This document shows, piece after piece, positions 36,710 through 46,363 of a stretch of 64,000 nucleotides of DNA. The notes under the pieces are model-generated. The model ran no database searches. It worked only from the letters and a program-made list of their open reading frames with translations, and was not told where the DNA came from. Origin of the DNA: Symbiodinium kawagutii (Eukaryota; Sar; Dinophyceae; Suessiales; Symbiodiniaceae); contig VSDK01001179.1 in NCBI GenBank assembly GCA_009767595.1, positions 219,307-283,306 on the forward strand. Direction: 5' to 3'. The position numbers and the translations under genes were made by a program. The number at the start of each line of letters is the position of its first letter. The stretch's first letter is position 1.

Positions 36710-39700
36710 TCAACAAGCCCAACATAGACCCCTCGAGATTGGTATCCGCATTGATGAGCAGCAGTAGCACCAGAAATCCACGATTGATATTCGTCGATCC
36801 TTGTAGTATAATCTCCTTCTTCAAACCCAACCCCGGCAGGGAGGGTCAGGAGCTGAATAGGACATCTCTCAACCGTAGGAAGCATAACGATAGTCATGTG
36901 GGTAACGAGGCCTTGTTGGACTTTCTGTGTGATGTGGTCAGCGCCAATCATGTTGATAGCCTGCGAGATGTAAAGCATATTGTCGCTGATATTGGCCCAC
37001 ACAATAGCACAGTGTATGCTTTCCTGGTGACAGACATGGTCGCAACGGTCCTGATGTGGGGTAGCTGTTTTGCCACGAAGCCACTTATGAACGAAATGCA
37101 AAGGGCACGTCTTATGAAAGAAGCCTCGGGCCCATGGTTGGCAGGCAAGATAACTCTTATTGCTCTGCGAGAGCGCAATGACAGCAACTCCTTGGGCCAC
37201 TGACACCGGTGGTGATCTGTACTCAACTAAGCTCACAATTTCATCCTTGTTGCTCTGGTCATTAACCACCAGGGGGAGGTCAGAGTAACCATATATCATT
37301 TGTGCAGCCAATCCAAAGCCATCCTTAAGAGAGACTACTATCAAACTCGTGTTCCTAGCGTTGGGAAAGAGAACCACGGACGTGGGCCGAAGGAATTGCT
37401 CATCAACGACAAGGAAGGCTGTATTGGTTTGATCTGGTTTGATACTGCTCAAAATAGTCAGCACAAGCATTTCCGTCATCGATGAATGCGGCTGTCCGCA
37501 AACAAAGTTGACCAACTTTCCCCACCCCAAGGACGCGAAGGTCCGAGGCAGGCATCGTTGCAGGATGATGCCGGCCGGAACAAACTGGTAAGCATGATTC
37601 CATTCGATTGCCTTACCCAGTCCTATAAGGTCCAAAGCTTTGCAGATCCCCGAACCAAGAAAGTCCAGGCGCTTTTGTTTCTTCTGAGTGAACCGAGCCT
37701 GCTGTTCTCGACTGGAGAATGCCACCGGGATTTGACATGGCAGCCCTCTAGGAAGCACATAGGGTGGGAGAGTAAGATCATGAATCGCCGTACAGCAAAG
37801 GCCATACGGAATGTCTCTATAAGCCGACAAAACTGGCGTTTTCCTAATGTCTTTTCCTTGGATATTTTGCATGATTGTTCGTCGATAATCCGCAAATCTG
37901 GTATCAACAGTATCTGGACTGAGCGGAGAACAATCCGTGGGAACCTCCCCCTTTAACCATCTGAGATTCTCAGCTTTAGTGCCTAGGGCGGCCGAGATCA
38001 AGGTAGGATGAAATGAGTTACCGACAATCGACAGGGAGGTTCCTTGATCAAGCAAGTGTTTTGCAGTCTGGCACTTTTCCAAGCATGCAGCGACACCTGC
38101 TGCTTTGGTACTTTCCAATGTTGTCATGAGTCGGAACGGCACGATGATATTGCCAGGATTGTGGAAGAGAGGGAGAACTCCGTTGATGACCCTATCCCTG
38201 TCTTGGTTTTTAGAGGATGGGTTGCAAATAACATGCAAAAATTCAATCCAAGCAGGGAGAAGCGTAAATGGAATAAATCGTACCCATGGCAGTTGCGGAA
38301 TGGGTGAGTCTCCTGACACAGCAGCGACCTTAGCAAACTCCCTCATGGAGCCAATACACCTATAATGCCAGATGAGCGAGTGGGGATGGTAGCTGGTCCA
38401 ACTTCTTCGCACTTCAGATTCCGAAATATCATCCAAAGGTCGCATAAACACCAGCGCTCTAACAAGGGAGAGAGAAGAGTCTTTGCCGATCATGGGGAGA
38501 AGTCCTGCTTCGTCTTCTTCAGTAAAGGTGACTTCTGGAAGCAGCGCGGGACGAGAGAAGAGGCAGTTCTGAAAGAAGAAGCGTCTACGGGTGGCGAGGC
38601 CCAGGATACCAGCATCCCAAGCATATTGGTCTGTCGGTTGACCTTCCAAACCCAGCGATGCAAGGAGCATTTCCTTGTGGTTGGGGTGCATAGAACCCGC
38701 ATTTTCACAGAGGAAACGAATGCGTTCGCGAGGAACTCGTTTGCTCACAAGAAAAATTGCAAGCTGCATGCTAAAAAAGAGACAACTCGCCGGCCCGATG
38801 AGCCCCAACAAGCCCTGGTCATTGCCACTCACAGTGAGTTCGGTGCAAGGGCTCCCTCCAACAATGTACAGTCTGCACTCGGGTGGCATAAGTGCCAGAA
38901 ATTCTCTTAAGATTTCGCCATTATGATGGAAAAGATGGTCAACATCTTGGATGTACATGGACGGTGTTCCTTCCTTGTTCATTCTCCATTGCTGGCTGAG
39001 ATCAAGACCAATAATATCAGCTACAATGACCCTAAGCCTGAGGTCCCATTCTGCTGCAAGAAACACCGACGGTGGATATCCCAATTTATCCCGAAAGATA
39101 TAGTACGTGGAACCGCAGCCGTCAAAAAGGCTGATAAGTGCATATGGGGGTTGATCCGTCGGTCCCATGTCGTGCTGTGCTTGATCAATCTCTTCACTCG
39201 ATTCAAGCTCAAATCGAAGTTCTTGAGTGGTAAGCACGTCTCGGTGTTCCTGAGTGTACGGAGGTAGGGGCCCTGACCGTTGGTCAGCAGTTTCGGGAGG
39301 GACTGGCAGATCAGCTTGATCGCTGTCTAGTTCAATGCGTGGGCTCCTTGGCGGCAACTCAAGGTGGACCTCTGGGGGCACTTCCTTGCTTGAGTGATGG
39401 TTCGGCCTCCAGGTGTCGCCCGCAACCGTAGCAACTTCCGGTGCCTGCTGGGGCGAATACGCCTGTGCGCAAACGCTACCCTCTTGATCAGTGTGTGGGG
39501 CAAGAAGTACCTGAGGCAAAAAATTGGCTTCCGATTGTTGTGCATGCAGTGGCTGATTTGTCGGGGGGACAGATTCCTCCTGACTAAAGTCTTGTCGAAC
39601 CGAGGGAGCTTCCGGTTCATGCGCAATTGGACTCAATGCAGGAGATGGTGGTTCCAGAGGTTGATCATTTTGAGGAGGGCAGTCAGCAACACTGTCTACA

Positions 39701-42700
39701 GTTTGCTCAGCAACTGTCAGGCTCCGAAACGAAATGTCCTGTAGCATTGGGTTGCCTGTTTCCTCCTCTATGATCTCAGTTTCAGCCTGCGACGGATGCG
39801 TGGGAGAATTCTCATCGAGCTGTCTAGGAGATTTGGGTATCCAAGGTTCCTCAACTTCTCGAAGTTGCTGATGATCCCTGCAGGGATCTGCCTGTTCACC
39901 CAGGCACGGGGGACTACCCGGCTGACTCACGCCAGGGTCAGGAGCACTGTCATTCGGGTAAAGCTCCGAGAGTGCTTCATGATCTGAAGGCAGGGCTCTG
40001 TCTTGATCACTGCAATCTTCAACTGGATCCTCCGGGTCCTCCACGTCATTCTGTGCTTCAACGTCTTCGTCAGAACTAGGAACCGGGATTGCAGCAGCAT
40101 TAGGCTCTTGATGTAGGGTACTATCGGGACCCCCAGGCGGGCGCCCTGTAAAGTATTTTCGAAGAACCCCGTCTGCGCCACGGTCATCTCCCTCAGCATG
40201 GAGTGAGTGCAACCTGGTTGCCTTCCGTGTTCCTTTTCCCGATGACTTGCCAGATGTAGTTTGAGGGTTTCGTTGCCCAAGTCGACTCGACAACTCTTTG
40301 GGACCACCCTGTCCTCCCCCTCGCGACACAGTTTTCTTGATCTGAAGGTTGTTCCACAAGGTTTTGATTTCGAATTTCCTGAATACCAATCCGACAACTC
40401 GATCCATGGGTTTAGCAATGTAGCCCGTGATATCAATTCTTTTGGTGCCAACAAGGTTGTCGTAGATGACCACTTGCGGTGGGTCTGAGGTCTTTTCGAC
40501 TCTTTCAACCGTGTGCACCGAGTTAATATCTGGTGAGGATGAGACAATAGCCAAAACAACATGCCAATTGTGGCCCTGATGAGAGAACGGTTCACTAGTG
40601 ATGTAGTATGTGACACTTCCGCTGGATGGTAACAATCCCCAGTCTTCTTGTCGGAGAAAGACCACTCTGAATCCCCCTTCCGGATCAAGACTAACTGTGG
40701 TGTTGTGCTGACAGCAGGGATTGACGCCTTGATGTGGTTGGGAACAAGGAATGGCTTCGGCAAAAATTTCTTCTACTACGCTCGTTGCTATCTCTCTATG
40801 AGCAAACTCTAAAAAGGAGAGTTGGCATTCCGATTGTTGGTGACAAGCACTACAAACAGCAAAGGCATGAGTAGTGAAAACGGGAATCAGGTCGCGAGGA
40901 GCCGCCTTGCGAATATTGCTAAGCACTAATGGAAGGGACACTCTACCTTGGGGGTCCAATTCAGTGTAAGCACCGAGAAGAATGCATAACATGTCGGATG
41001 TGAAGGCAGAGCCTTTTCTTCCTTTTTGCAAAGTGAATCCTTGTGCAGCTTCAGTGAGTGCGTCCTGAACAAGATGCCTCTCTGGAGGTGCGTGAGCGGC
41101 CGTCCAGGCGGCTTTAGAAAGGATTCGCTGTGCAGTAAAGTAAAGCGAACCAAACACATCGATGGCGACTGCAAATTCAGCTGCTCGTTGTAGTTCTTCT
41201 TCCTTGACCTCCTGTGTAGATAAGAAGGCATCCTGTCTAACAAGTTGTGTAAGTCTGAAAAGATGCATTTGAATTTGCCGCTGTCTGTTAGTAGCTCTAC
41301 GCACTTTTTCTTGCGTAGGCACCTCAGTTTCCATGCCCTTTCTCTTACTCCTGCCTTTAATGTCTCCAGAAGTGTTGCTAGCATACCGATCTAAGGCTTG
41401 TCGCAGCGACCCTCCCACAGGCGCATCGGGCTTATTTGTTTCACTGGTGGCTGAAACTCGCCTGCTATTGTCAGTCTGATTGGTTTGCACTTGCTGGGGC
41501 CCGAGCGACGTCATCTCTGTCTGTACAGGAAGATCTGCCTGTTCCGGTGGAGTCTGGTGTGTCCATGGGGCAGTTGGAGGGAATCTATGCTGCCCGAGGA
41601 GCATGGCGTTAAGGCATGACTGGGAGTGCATTGGAATCAGGGGGAGTGGCGATCTTGACAGGGACAGGTTAGGTGTGACCGGGGTATAAGAAGCTCTGTC
41701 CGGGTGACTTCGAGCCTCTTGCATTTGTGAACCGTCACTAGCCGCCGGGGGGTTCGCAGGAGCCGAGGAACTGACTCCTCGAGCCGGACGTCCATCATCA
41801 TCAGGGGCAGGATCACGAGCTCCTGTGTTGAGTAACGCTTGCGATTGGCTGGGCAGTAGGTCACCTTGGTCAGTGGGCGGAACACGAACTCCAGTGGTTC
41901 TCTGAGCGTTATCGATGTTATGATCAGGGGGCTGGGGAGATCTTTGATTATCACCGGATGCATTAGACGTGGACGGACCAGTCACTCGGTGCAGGCTAGC
42001 CTGATTTGCTTGAAATGCGGGGCCACTAGTAAGTCCACTATCATTGGTGTTTCCTCCACTATGGTTGTTACTTGAGCTCCCCTGATCGGAACGACCATTC
42101 CCCGTAGCCGGCGGTGCAGGAACAACCCCAAACAACTGTCCCGCAGGCACAGGCGAGGCGCTATTGGCAGCATAAGCCTTATTAGCTGAACGGGGGGGAG
42201 TGGGTGGCGCACTTGCAACAGGGGGCACAAGGTGCGCAGGAGAGGTATGGGTGGACACCGGCGTCGGGGCAGGGATAGGAGGAGGGGGTGGAGCAGGAGG
42301 CGGAGCAGCAGAATCAGGACCCCCACTGGGACCTTGGTGCGGAGGCAGACCCGGAGCAGTACCAGACTGTCCAGGCGAAATGTTGATCTGTGGTGCTGTA
42401 CCTGGAGCTCGAGTGGGTTCTGCGGCTTGCATCTCAACATCCTCACTATCGTGCTGCGCACTCATAGCTGCAAAGGGATTGCTAAATGCCTGGTAGCTTG
42501 GACGATACCTAGCCTCTTCACCAATGTTCCTAGTGATGGCACGCAACACAATATATTTGTGGAAATCTGGAAGAATAAAGCTAATGGGGCAGTGTGCTGG
42601 AAGGAAGAGGACAAGGTCGGCATCATCATACACGAGAACCTGCACATGGTTTGACACTCCAGAGACAACTCTGCCAGCTTCTTTGCGCGGCTGGTGAACT

Positions 42701-44622
42701 TCTACCGTAGATCGAGAGTTGAGCCGGACCTGGACAATGCCATATTGATCCCTTGAGAGCTTGGTACAGGACACTGTTGGCTGTTGGAGCAAAGGACCAA
42801 TCCAGCGGTGGTGATCAACCAAATCAAGATGGTCCACTAGGGCTTCGACCAGCTCTTTGAACACCTGCTCTGAGACTTGCGTAGGGACCATGATCCATGG
42901 CGCAAATTCGTCAAAGACAATGCAGTGATAAGGTGACACATAACCAGGTTCAGTGTGAAGGTAAGTGGTGCTAGCCCTTATTCTGTCATAGGAGCCCTTG
43001 TTGCCATCGACGGGCGCGACCGTGCTGGTGCGAGAGGCAGTCGCTTTATGATGCTTGATGGTGTTAACGAAAGCATCATATTTATCTTCGAAAAGTTGCA
43101 CGACTGATGATGGCTTTTCTCTGACTGCGACCGGTAACTGAAAAGTGATGTCGTAAAAATGGCCTGGTTTGTATTCCCATCGAATAGGCAGAAGCGTGAC
43201 GAAAGATTGGGGAATATCGAAAGCTGCCACATTAAATGCTTTATTTTCAGAGTCAATGACTTGCAGTTCCCTAAGGTTAGTCGCGCCAAACTTCTGTCTC
43301 AATGCAGTTGCAATGGAGGCAGTGATGTTGCCTTCGACATCAAGGAGGCCACCATCATTGGCAATCTGCACAGGTTCAACTGAAAGGAGGCCAATGTGTT
43401 CATGCGTGATAAACCCACTGTTAGAGTCGTCCTGGGGTAGAGCAAGTACTTTAAGCTGCAGGCCTCCTTGTTTTCTTCCAAAGGGGAGGTCTAGGCCAGC
43501 TTCAGCGCACTTCATTCGCAAAGCTTCCATGATTGCTCCTGCTTCGTAGACAAAAAGGATTCTCCTAGTGAGGATGTAGAAAGTGAGGTTCAGGCTAGTC
43601 ATTACTGTGAGAAGGGCATCTAGTTGATCTTCTCGAAGCGCCTTGAGGTCCAAAGCACAAACAAGCTGGTGAGTATCAAAGTCAACTGGTGCCTGATCAA
43701 CGAATGCAGCAACAAGTGGCACTTGAATCGGCTTACGTTGGAACTCCACTGGAGGATCAGCTTTGCTTGCTTTTTTCCGGGCTTCATCAGCCCAGTCGTT
43801 GAGGTCCGAGATGATCCCTCCAATTTTACTCATGTCAGTTCTGTTAAATGGTTTCAAAGTGATGATGAAATCCATTCGATCTTGTTTAGAAAGAGTGCTG
43901 ATGAAAGGTGTTTTCTTCCTTGTTTGAACATCCTTCACAAAAGGGAGTCGACCCAATCTATTCCTCAGTTCTTCAGTCAGGATACTCCAATGACTAGTCC
44001 ATTGCTCAACCATTTGGGTAGCTTCGACATTCTGAGGGATATTATAACTGATGAAATTGTGGTGAGCATCTCGTTGGAGTTTGATGGCATATAGGCGACT
44101 GCTGTTAGTATACTGACCGCCTTTGCTGTTATGGTCAATATATAACAGAGTTTCCATCCTTTTGAAGAAACGTTGATGCTGAGGGTAGCGAAAGGCGAAG
44201 CTACTAACCATCTCATGCAAATGAGAGTCAGTATGACCTTCTTCAATCAGCAACAAAGTAGAGCTAGCTTCCGTGGTCTGTTCAAAGAGACATTCACTGA
44301 CTGCAGCAACCATTCCAGGATGATATTTGTACAGGATGAAGACAAACTTTTCAATGCCACTGGCGGGCACTAGCACTTCTGCTAACATGTCTCTGCTCAG
44401 AACCGTGACAGTGTCACTGCGATCACACTTCACAAGACTGGGGTATGGAACCACAAGTTTGATACCGATGGCCGACGTCGGGATGAGAGATTCGTCAGGT
44501 TTTCGAAGATCGATTCGCTCACAAAAAGTTTGATATAAGAGATCAGAAACAGCACCCTCATGCTTTTTCTGAGAAGATCCAAACGGCTTCATACTGAAAC
44601 AACAAGCTGAAACTACCTGCAA
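36673..44622 (-). CDS. LINE ORF1 with DNMT3-like cytosine-5 DNA methyltransferase (2,649 aa)
   Basis: Intronless. The start may be 44622 or ATG 44592 (MKPFGSSQKKHEG). Residues 1-720: unknown alpha/beta region. About 740-1080: Pro/Gly/Ser-rich linker (APPPAPPPPPIPAPTP near 775). About 1080-1400: a domain with CSACHQQSECQLSF, CSQPHQGVNPCCQH and SHQGHNWHVVLAIV ... VIYDNLVG, loosely like a USP/UCH peptidase C-half. About 1400-1820: acidic, Gln/Pro-rich linker. About 1825-2215: methyltransferase with motif I SLFDGCGSTYYIF, motif IV GGSPCTELTVSGN (catalytic Cys1926), motif VI ENAGSM (Glu1973), motif VIII RRRFFFQN and motif X VGNSFHPTLISAALG; the SPC-T-L context is DNMT3-like. About 2215-2649: unknown. 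The family methylates cytosine C5; in a LINE it may mark new copies. DNMT-bearing retrotransposons are known in dinoflagellates. Key residues are intact. Confidence 0.88.
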   Translation of the reverse strand: MQVVSACCFSMKPFGSSQKKHEGAVSDLLYQTFCERIDLRKPDESLIPTSAIGIKLVVPYPSLVKCDRSDTVTVLSRDMLAEVLVPASGIEKFVFILYKYHPGMVAAVSECLFEQTTEASSTLLLIEEGHTDSHLHEMVSSFAFRYPQHQRFFKRMETLLYIDHNSKGGQYTNSSRLYAIKLQRDAHHNFISYNIPQNVEATQMVEQWTSHWSILTEELRNRLGRLPFVKDVQTRKKTPFISTLSKQDRMDFIITLKPFNRTDMSKIGGIISDLNDWADEARKKASKADPPVEFQRKPIQVPLVAAFVDQAPVDFDTHQLVCALDLKALREDQLDALLTVMTSLNLTFYILTRRILFVYEAGAIMEALRMKCAEAGLDLPFGRKQGGLQLKVLALPQDDSNSGFITHEHIGLLSVEPVQIANDGGLLDVEGNITASIATALRQKFGATNLRELQVIDSENKAFNVAAFDIPQSFVTLLPIRWEYKPGHFYDITFQLPVAVREKPSSVVQLFEDKYDAFVNTIKHHKATASRTSTVAPVDGNKGSYDRIRASTTYLHTEPGYVSPYHCIVFDEFAPWIMVPTQVSEQVFKELVEALVDHLDLVDHHRWIGPLLQQPTVSCTKLSRDQYGIVQVRLNSRSTVEVHQPRKEAGRVVSGVSNHVQVLVYDDADLVLFLPAHCPISFILPDFHKYIVLRAITRNIGEEARYRPSYQAFSNPFAAMSAQHDSEDVEMQAAEPTRAPGTAPQINISPGQSGTAPGLPPHQGPSGGPDSAAPPPAPPPPPIPAPTPVSTHTSPAHLVPPVASAPPTPPRSANKAYAANSASPVPAGQLFGVVPAPPATGNGRSDQGSSSNNHSGGNTNDSGLTSGPAFQANQASLHRVTGPSTSNASGDNQRSPQPPDHNIDNAQRTTGVRVPPTDQGDLLPSQSQALLNTGARDPAPDDDGRPARGVSSSAPANPPAASDGSQMQEARSHPDRASYTPVTPNLSLSRSPLPLIPMHSQSCLNAMLLGQHRFPPTAPWTHQTPPEQADLPVQTEMTSLGPQQVQTNQTDNSRRVSATSETNKPDAPVGGSLRQALDRYASNTSGDIKGRSKRKGMETEVPTQEKVRRATNRQRQIQMHLFRLTQLVRQDAFLSTQEVKEEELQRAAEFAVAIDVFGSLYFTAQRILSKAAWTAAHAPPERHLVQDALTEAAQGFTLQKGRKGSAFTSDMLCILLGAYTELDPQGRVSLPLVLSNIRKAAPRDLIPVFTTHAFAVCSACHQQSECQLSFLEFAHREIATSVVEEIFAEAIPCSQPHQGVNPCCQHNTTVSLDPEGGFRVVFLRQEDWGLLPSSGSVTYYITSEPFSHQGHNWHVVLAIVSSSPDINSVHTVERVEKTSDPPQVVIYDNLVGTKRIDITGYIAKPMDRVVGLVFRKFEIKTLWNNLQIKKTVSRGGGQGGPKELSSRLGQRNPQTTSGKSSGKGTRKATRLHSLHAEGDDRGADGVLRKYFTGRPPGGPDSTLHQEPNAAAIPVPSSDEDVEAQNDVEDPEDPVEDCSDQDRALPSDHEALSELYPNDSAPDPGVSQPGSPPCLGEQADPCRDHQQLREVEEPWIPKSPRQLDENSPTHPSQAETEIIEEETGNPMLQDISFRSLTVAEQTVDSVADCPPQNDQPLEPPSPALSPIAHEPEAPSVRQDFSQEESVPPTNQPLHAQQSEANFLPQVLLAPHTDQEGSVCAQAYSPQQAPEVATVAGDTWRPNHHSSKEVPPEVHLELPPRSPRIELDSDQADLPVPPETADQRSGPLPPYTQEHRDVLTTQELRFELESSEEIDQAQHDMGPTDQPPYALISLFDGCGSTYYIFRDKLGYPPSVFLAAEWDLRLRVIVADIIGLDLSQQWRMNKEGTPSMYIQDVDHLFHHNGEILREFLALMPPECRLYIVGGSPCTELTVSGNDQGLLGLIGPASCLFFSMQLAIFLVSKRVPRERIRFLCENAGSMHPNHKEMLLASLGLEGQPTDQYAWDAGILGLATRRRFFFQNCLFSRPALLPEVTFTEEDEAGLLPMIGKDSSLSLVRALVFMRPLDDISESEVRRSWTSYHPHSLIWHYRCIGSMREFAKVAAVSGDSPIPQLPWVRFIPFTLLPAWIEFLHVICNPSSKNQDRDRVINGVLPLFHNPGNIIVPFRLMTTLESTKAAGVAACLEKCQTAKHLLDQGTSLSIVGNSFHPTLISAALGTKAENLRWLKGEVPTDCSPLSPDTVDTRFADYRRTIMQNIQGKDIRKTPVLSAYRDIPYGLCCTAIHDLTLPPYVLPRGLPCQIPVAFSSREQQARFTQKKQKRLDFLGSGICKALDLIGLGKAIEWNHAYQFVPAGIILQRCLPRTFASLGWGKLVNFVCGQPHSSMTEMLVLTILSSIKPDQTNTAFLVVDEQFLRPTSVVLFPNARNTSLIVVSLKDGFGLAAQMIYGYSDLPLVVNDQSNKDEIVSLVEYRSPPVSVAQGVAVIALSQSNKSYLACQPWARGFFHKTCPLHFVHKWLRGKTATPHQDRCDHVCHQESIHCAIVWANISDNMLYISQAINMIGADHITQKVQQGLVTHMTIVMLPTVERCPIQLLTLPAGVGFEEGDYTTRIDEYQSWISGATAAHQCGYQSRGVYVGLVDCALASQILGPI

Positions 44623-45205
44623 AGAATCAAAGACTGTCAGACAATTCTGCTACTGCTTCGACGATGCAAGACAAAACTCAGCAAGGAAAATAAAAGTAAA
44701 GGAAGGAAGAAGACTTTACTCGAAAGAGTACCCACTCTTCTGCCAACACTCTCGAAAGATGAGAAAGCAACTCAAGACAAATACCTCTGTAGGCAAATAT
44801 CAAGAGTCGACAGAAACAGATTAACAAAATCAAAAGAACACAGACTACCACAGTCTTATTCCAAAGAGAAAATCAAGGCGGGCTCAAGACAAATACCTCT
44901 GTAGGCAAATATCAAGAGACGAGACCTTGATTACAAAAATGAAATTCCAACACAAGTCAGATGTTGAAATACACAAGTAGGAAGACTAATACCTCTGTAG
45001 GCAAAAGTCAGTCCACCAGAAAGAGACTGAGACAAATACCTCTGTAGGCAAATATCTCCTTACTGTCCCAGAGCAACGGAGAGCACCGACTAGACTACCC
45101 GGCTAGTACCCCACTCCTCCTAGTCTCTTTCAGTAGTTCCACCACTTCCCGACGGTCACTCCAGAGGAATAACCAGCCAGTACTAAGTAGCAACCACCAG
45201 CGAGA
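44623..45205 (-). promoter_or_regulatory. 5' leader of the DNMT-LINE
   Basis: About 580 nt, A-rich on the plus strand, no ORF. It contains four copies of an ACAG-loop hairpin. The upstream ~170 nt match 13500-13690, the detached leader copy, so this leader is a repeated element part rather than host sequence. Confidence 0.7.
44782..45050 (-). repeat. Four tandem ACAG-loop hairpins
   Basis: Coding-strand TGCCT-ACAG-AGGTA at 44782-44795, 44894-44907, 44990-45003 and 45037-45050, each inside a ~22-base conserved block (plus-strand core AATACCTCTGTAGGCAAA). The surrounding sequence is not repeated, so the hairpin itself is the unit. Stem pairs differ from the cluster A form (TGCTT/AAGTA) on both sides at once. 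Confidence 0.88.
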
Positions 45206-45220
45206 CTTGAACCGAGACAG
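45206..45220 (-). other. Second, decayed DinoSL relic
   Basis: Coding-strand CTGTCTCGGTTCAAG directly after the fresher relic; similar to the leader end CCATTTTGGCTCAAG. Two relics in tandem indicate two rounds of trans-splicing and re-integration. Confidence 0.55.
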
Positions 45221-45240
45221 CTTGAGCCAAAGGCTACGGA
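45221..45240 (-). other. DinoSL relic at the exact 5' end of the LINE
   Basis: Coding-strand TCCGTAGCCTTTGGCTCAAG: the spliced leader less two internal bases (AT). It ends flush at 45240, where foreign plus-strand sequence begins, so the relic is the terminus of the insertion. Confidence 0.85.
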
Positions 45241-45843
45241 CCCAGTGGCATGAAAGACCTCCAAAGAACTTACTGGTCACCTACTTGCTGAACTGCGAGC
45301 GATGGACTCGAAATGCTCGGTGTTGACTACTCCCTTTGGTCTTGACTGCGGGGGCAGACCTTACCAGGTACGACAAGACGACATCCTCAGAGAGTCTGCT
45401 GAAGATCATGCTGACCCCAAGAGGCATCTGGGCGTGGTGTCTGCCGGAGAGGTTGACTATGCCAGGATTATCCACCGTCTCCTTAAGACTAGGGAATCTT
45501 TCCTTCTAAATGATACAGTTTATTTCATTATTGACAGCCAACAGCCTGAACAGGTAGATTATTGGCCCTCTTTTCAAGCCCTGATGAAGCTCCAGAAGAA
45601 AATTGGTTGGGCCTATAAGAGAAAGACCTGATCTGGTGTGGTACCACTTGGACAGGGCCGGTAACAATCCCATACATCTGGGCTGGCACCTTCGTGCTTG
45701 AAACGGCAAGGTTCCTGTTCCCGCAGACCCACTTGGTGCTGATGGATACTGATTGTGTTCCTGTTACGCTCTTCGAAGTGTGTGACCTGATCAATCTTGC
45801 TGAGGCTATCCCCACGCCTGCGGCCCAGGCCGGCGGCTCCAAC
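45241..45843 (+). pseudogene. N-terminal helicase-polyprotein fragment, frameshifted
   Basis: Begins QWHERP, then from 45302 MDSKCSVLTTPFGLDCGGRP, DDILRESAEDHADPK, NDTVYFIIDSQQPEQVDYWP, matching residues about 35-150 of the cluster A polyprotein. Near 45630 the frame breaks; VPYIWAGTFVLETARFLFP and LMDTDCVPVTLFEV follow in another frame. It is head to head with the DNMT-LINE, whose 5' end interrupts or abuts it. The right edge joins repeat E. Confidence 0.8.
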
Positions 45844-46023
45844 GCTCGCATGCATCGCCTCGGTAGCACTTAGCTAAGGTCGATAAGAAGCAGGAGAAAC
45901 GAGTGAAACCAAGTGAAACAAAGTGAAACAGACGAAGCTTCGAAGCGGCGAAGAGTGGAAGCGAACGAAGCGAAGGCAGTAATCTGCGAAAATTATGTAC
46001 ATGCAATGAATTCCCCGCCTCAC
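45844..46023. repeat. Direct repeat E, copy 1 (with AGTGAAAC tandem units)
   Basis: GCTCGCATGCATCGCC through GTAGCACTTAGCTAAGGTCG, a run of AGTGAAAC-like units, GAAGCTTCGAAGCGGCGAAG, and an end at AATTCCCCGCCTCAC. Matches 46364-46552. Confidence 0.85.
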
Positions 46024-46363
46024 GTCTCTGCGATTGTGCACTTTCTTCATCACATCGAGTGCAGAGGTTCGGTGATGGCTGTCATGCCATCACGTAGTCA
46101 CCTCACTGTCTCTCACAATTCGGCGGTAAATTGTAAGCAGCGACCGAAGATATATTTCGGCAGGAATGTCAAAAAGCTTTTATCTTCAAATAGTTTGTGA
46201 TCTTTTCGCAACTCGCAAGCGGTTCGTGTGTTCGTATGTCATCGCATCATCCTTGCTATGGTGAACCAAGACGTGCCTGTGCCATCAGCAAAATGGCCAA
46301 GAAGTGAACCCACCAGCTTTGGCAAGTTCAAATGCCTGACTATGGGTCAGGATTGTGTTTTTT

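Noticed and set aside
44881-44890. GGCTCAAG on the plus strand inside the LINE leader
   Set aside because: Opposite strand to the element and no further leader bases; coincidence.
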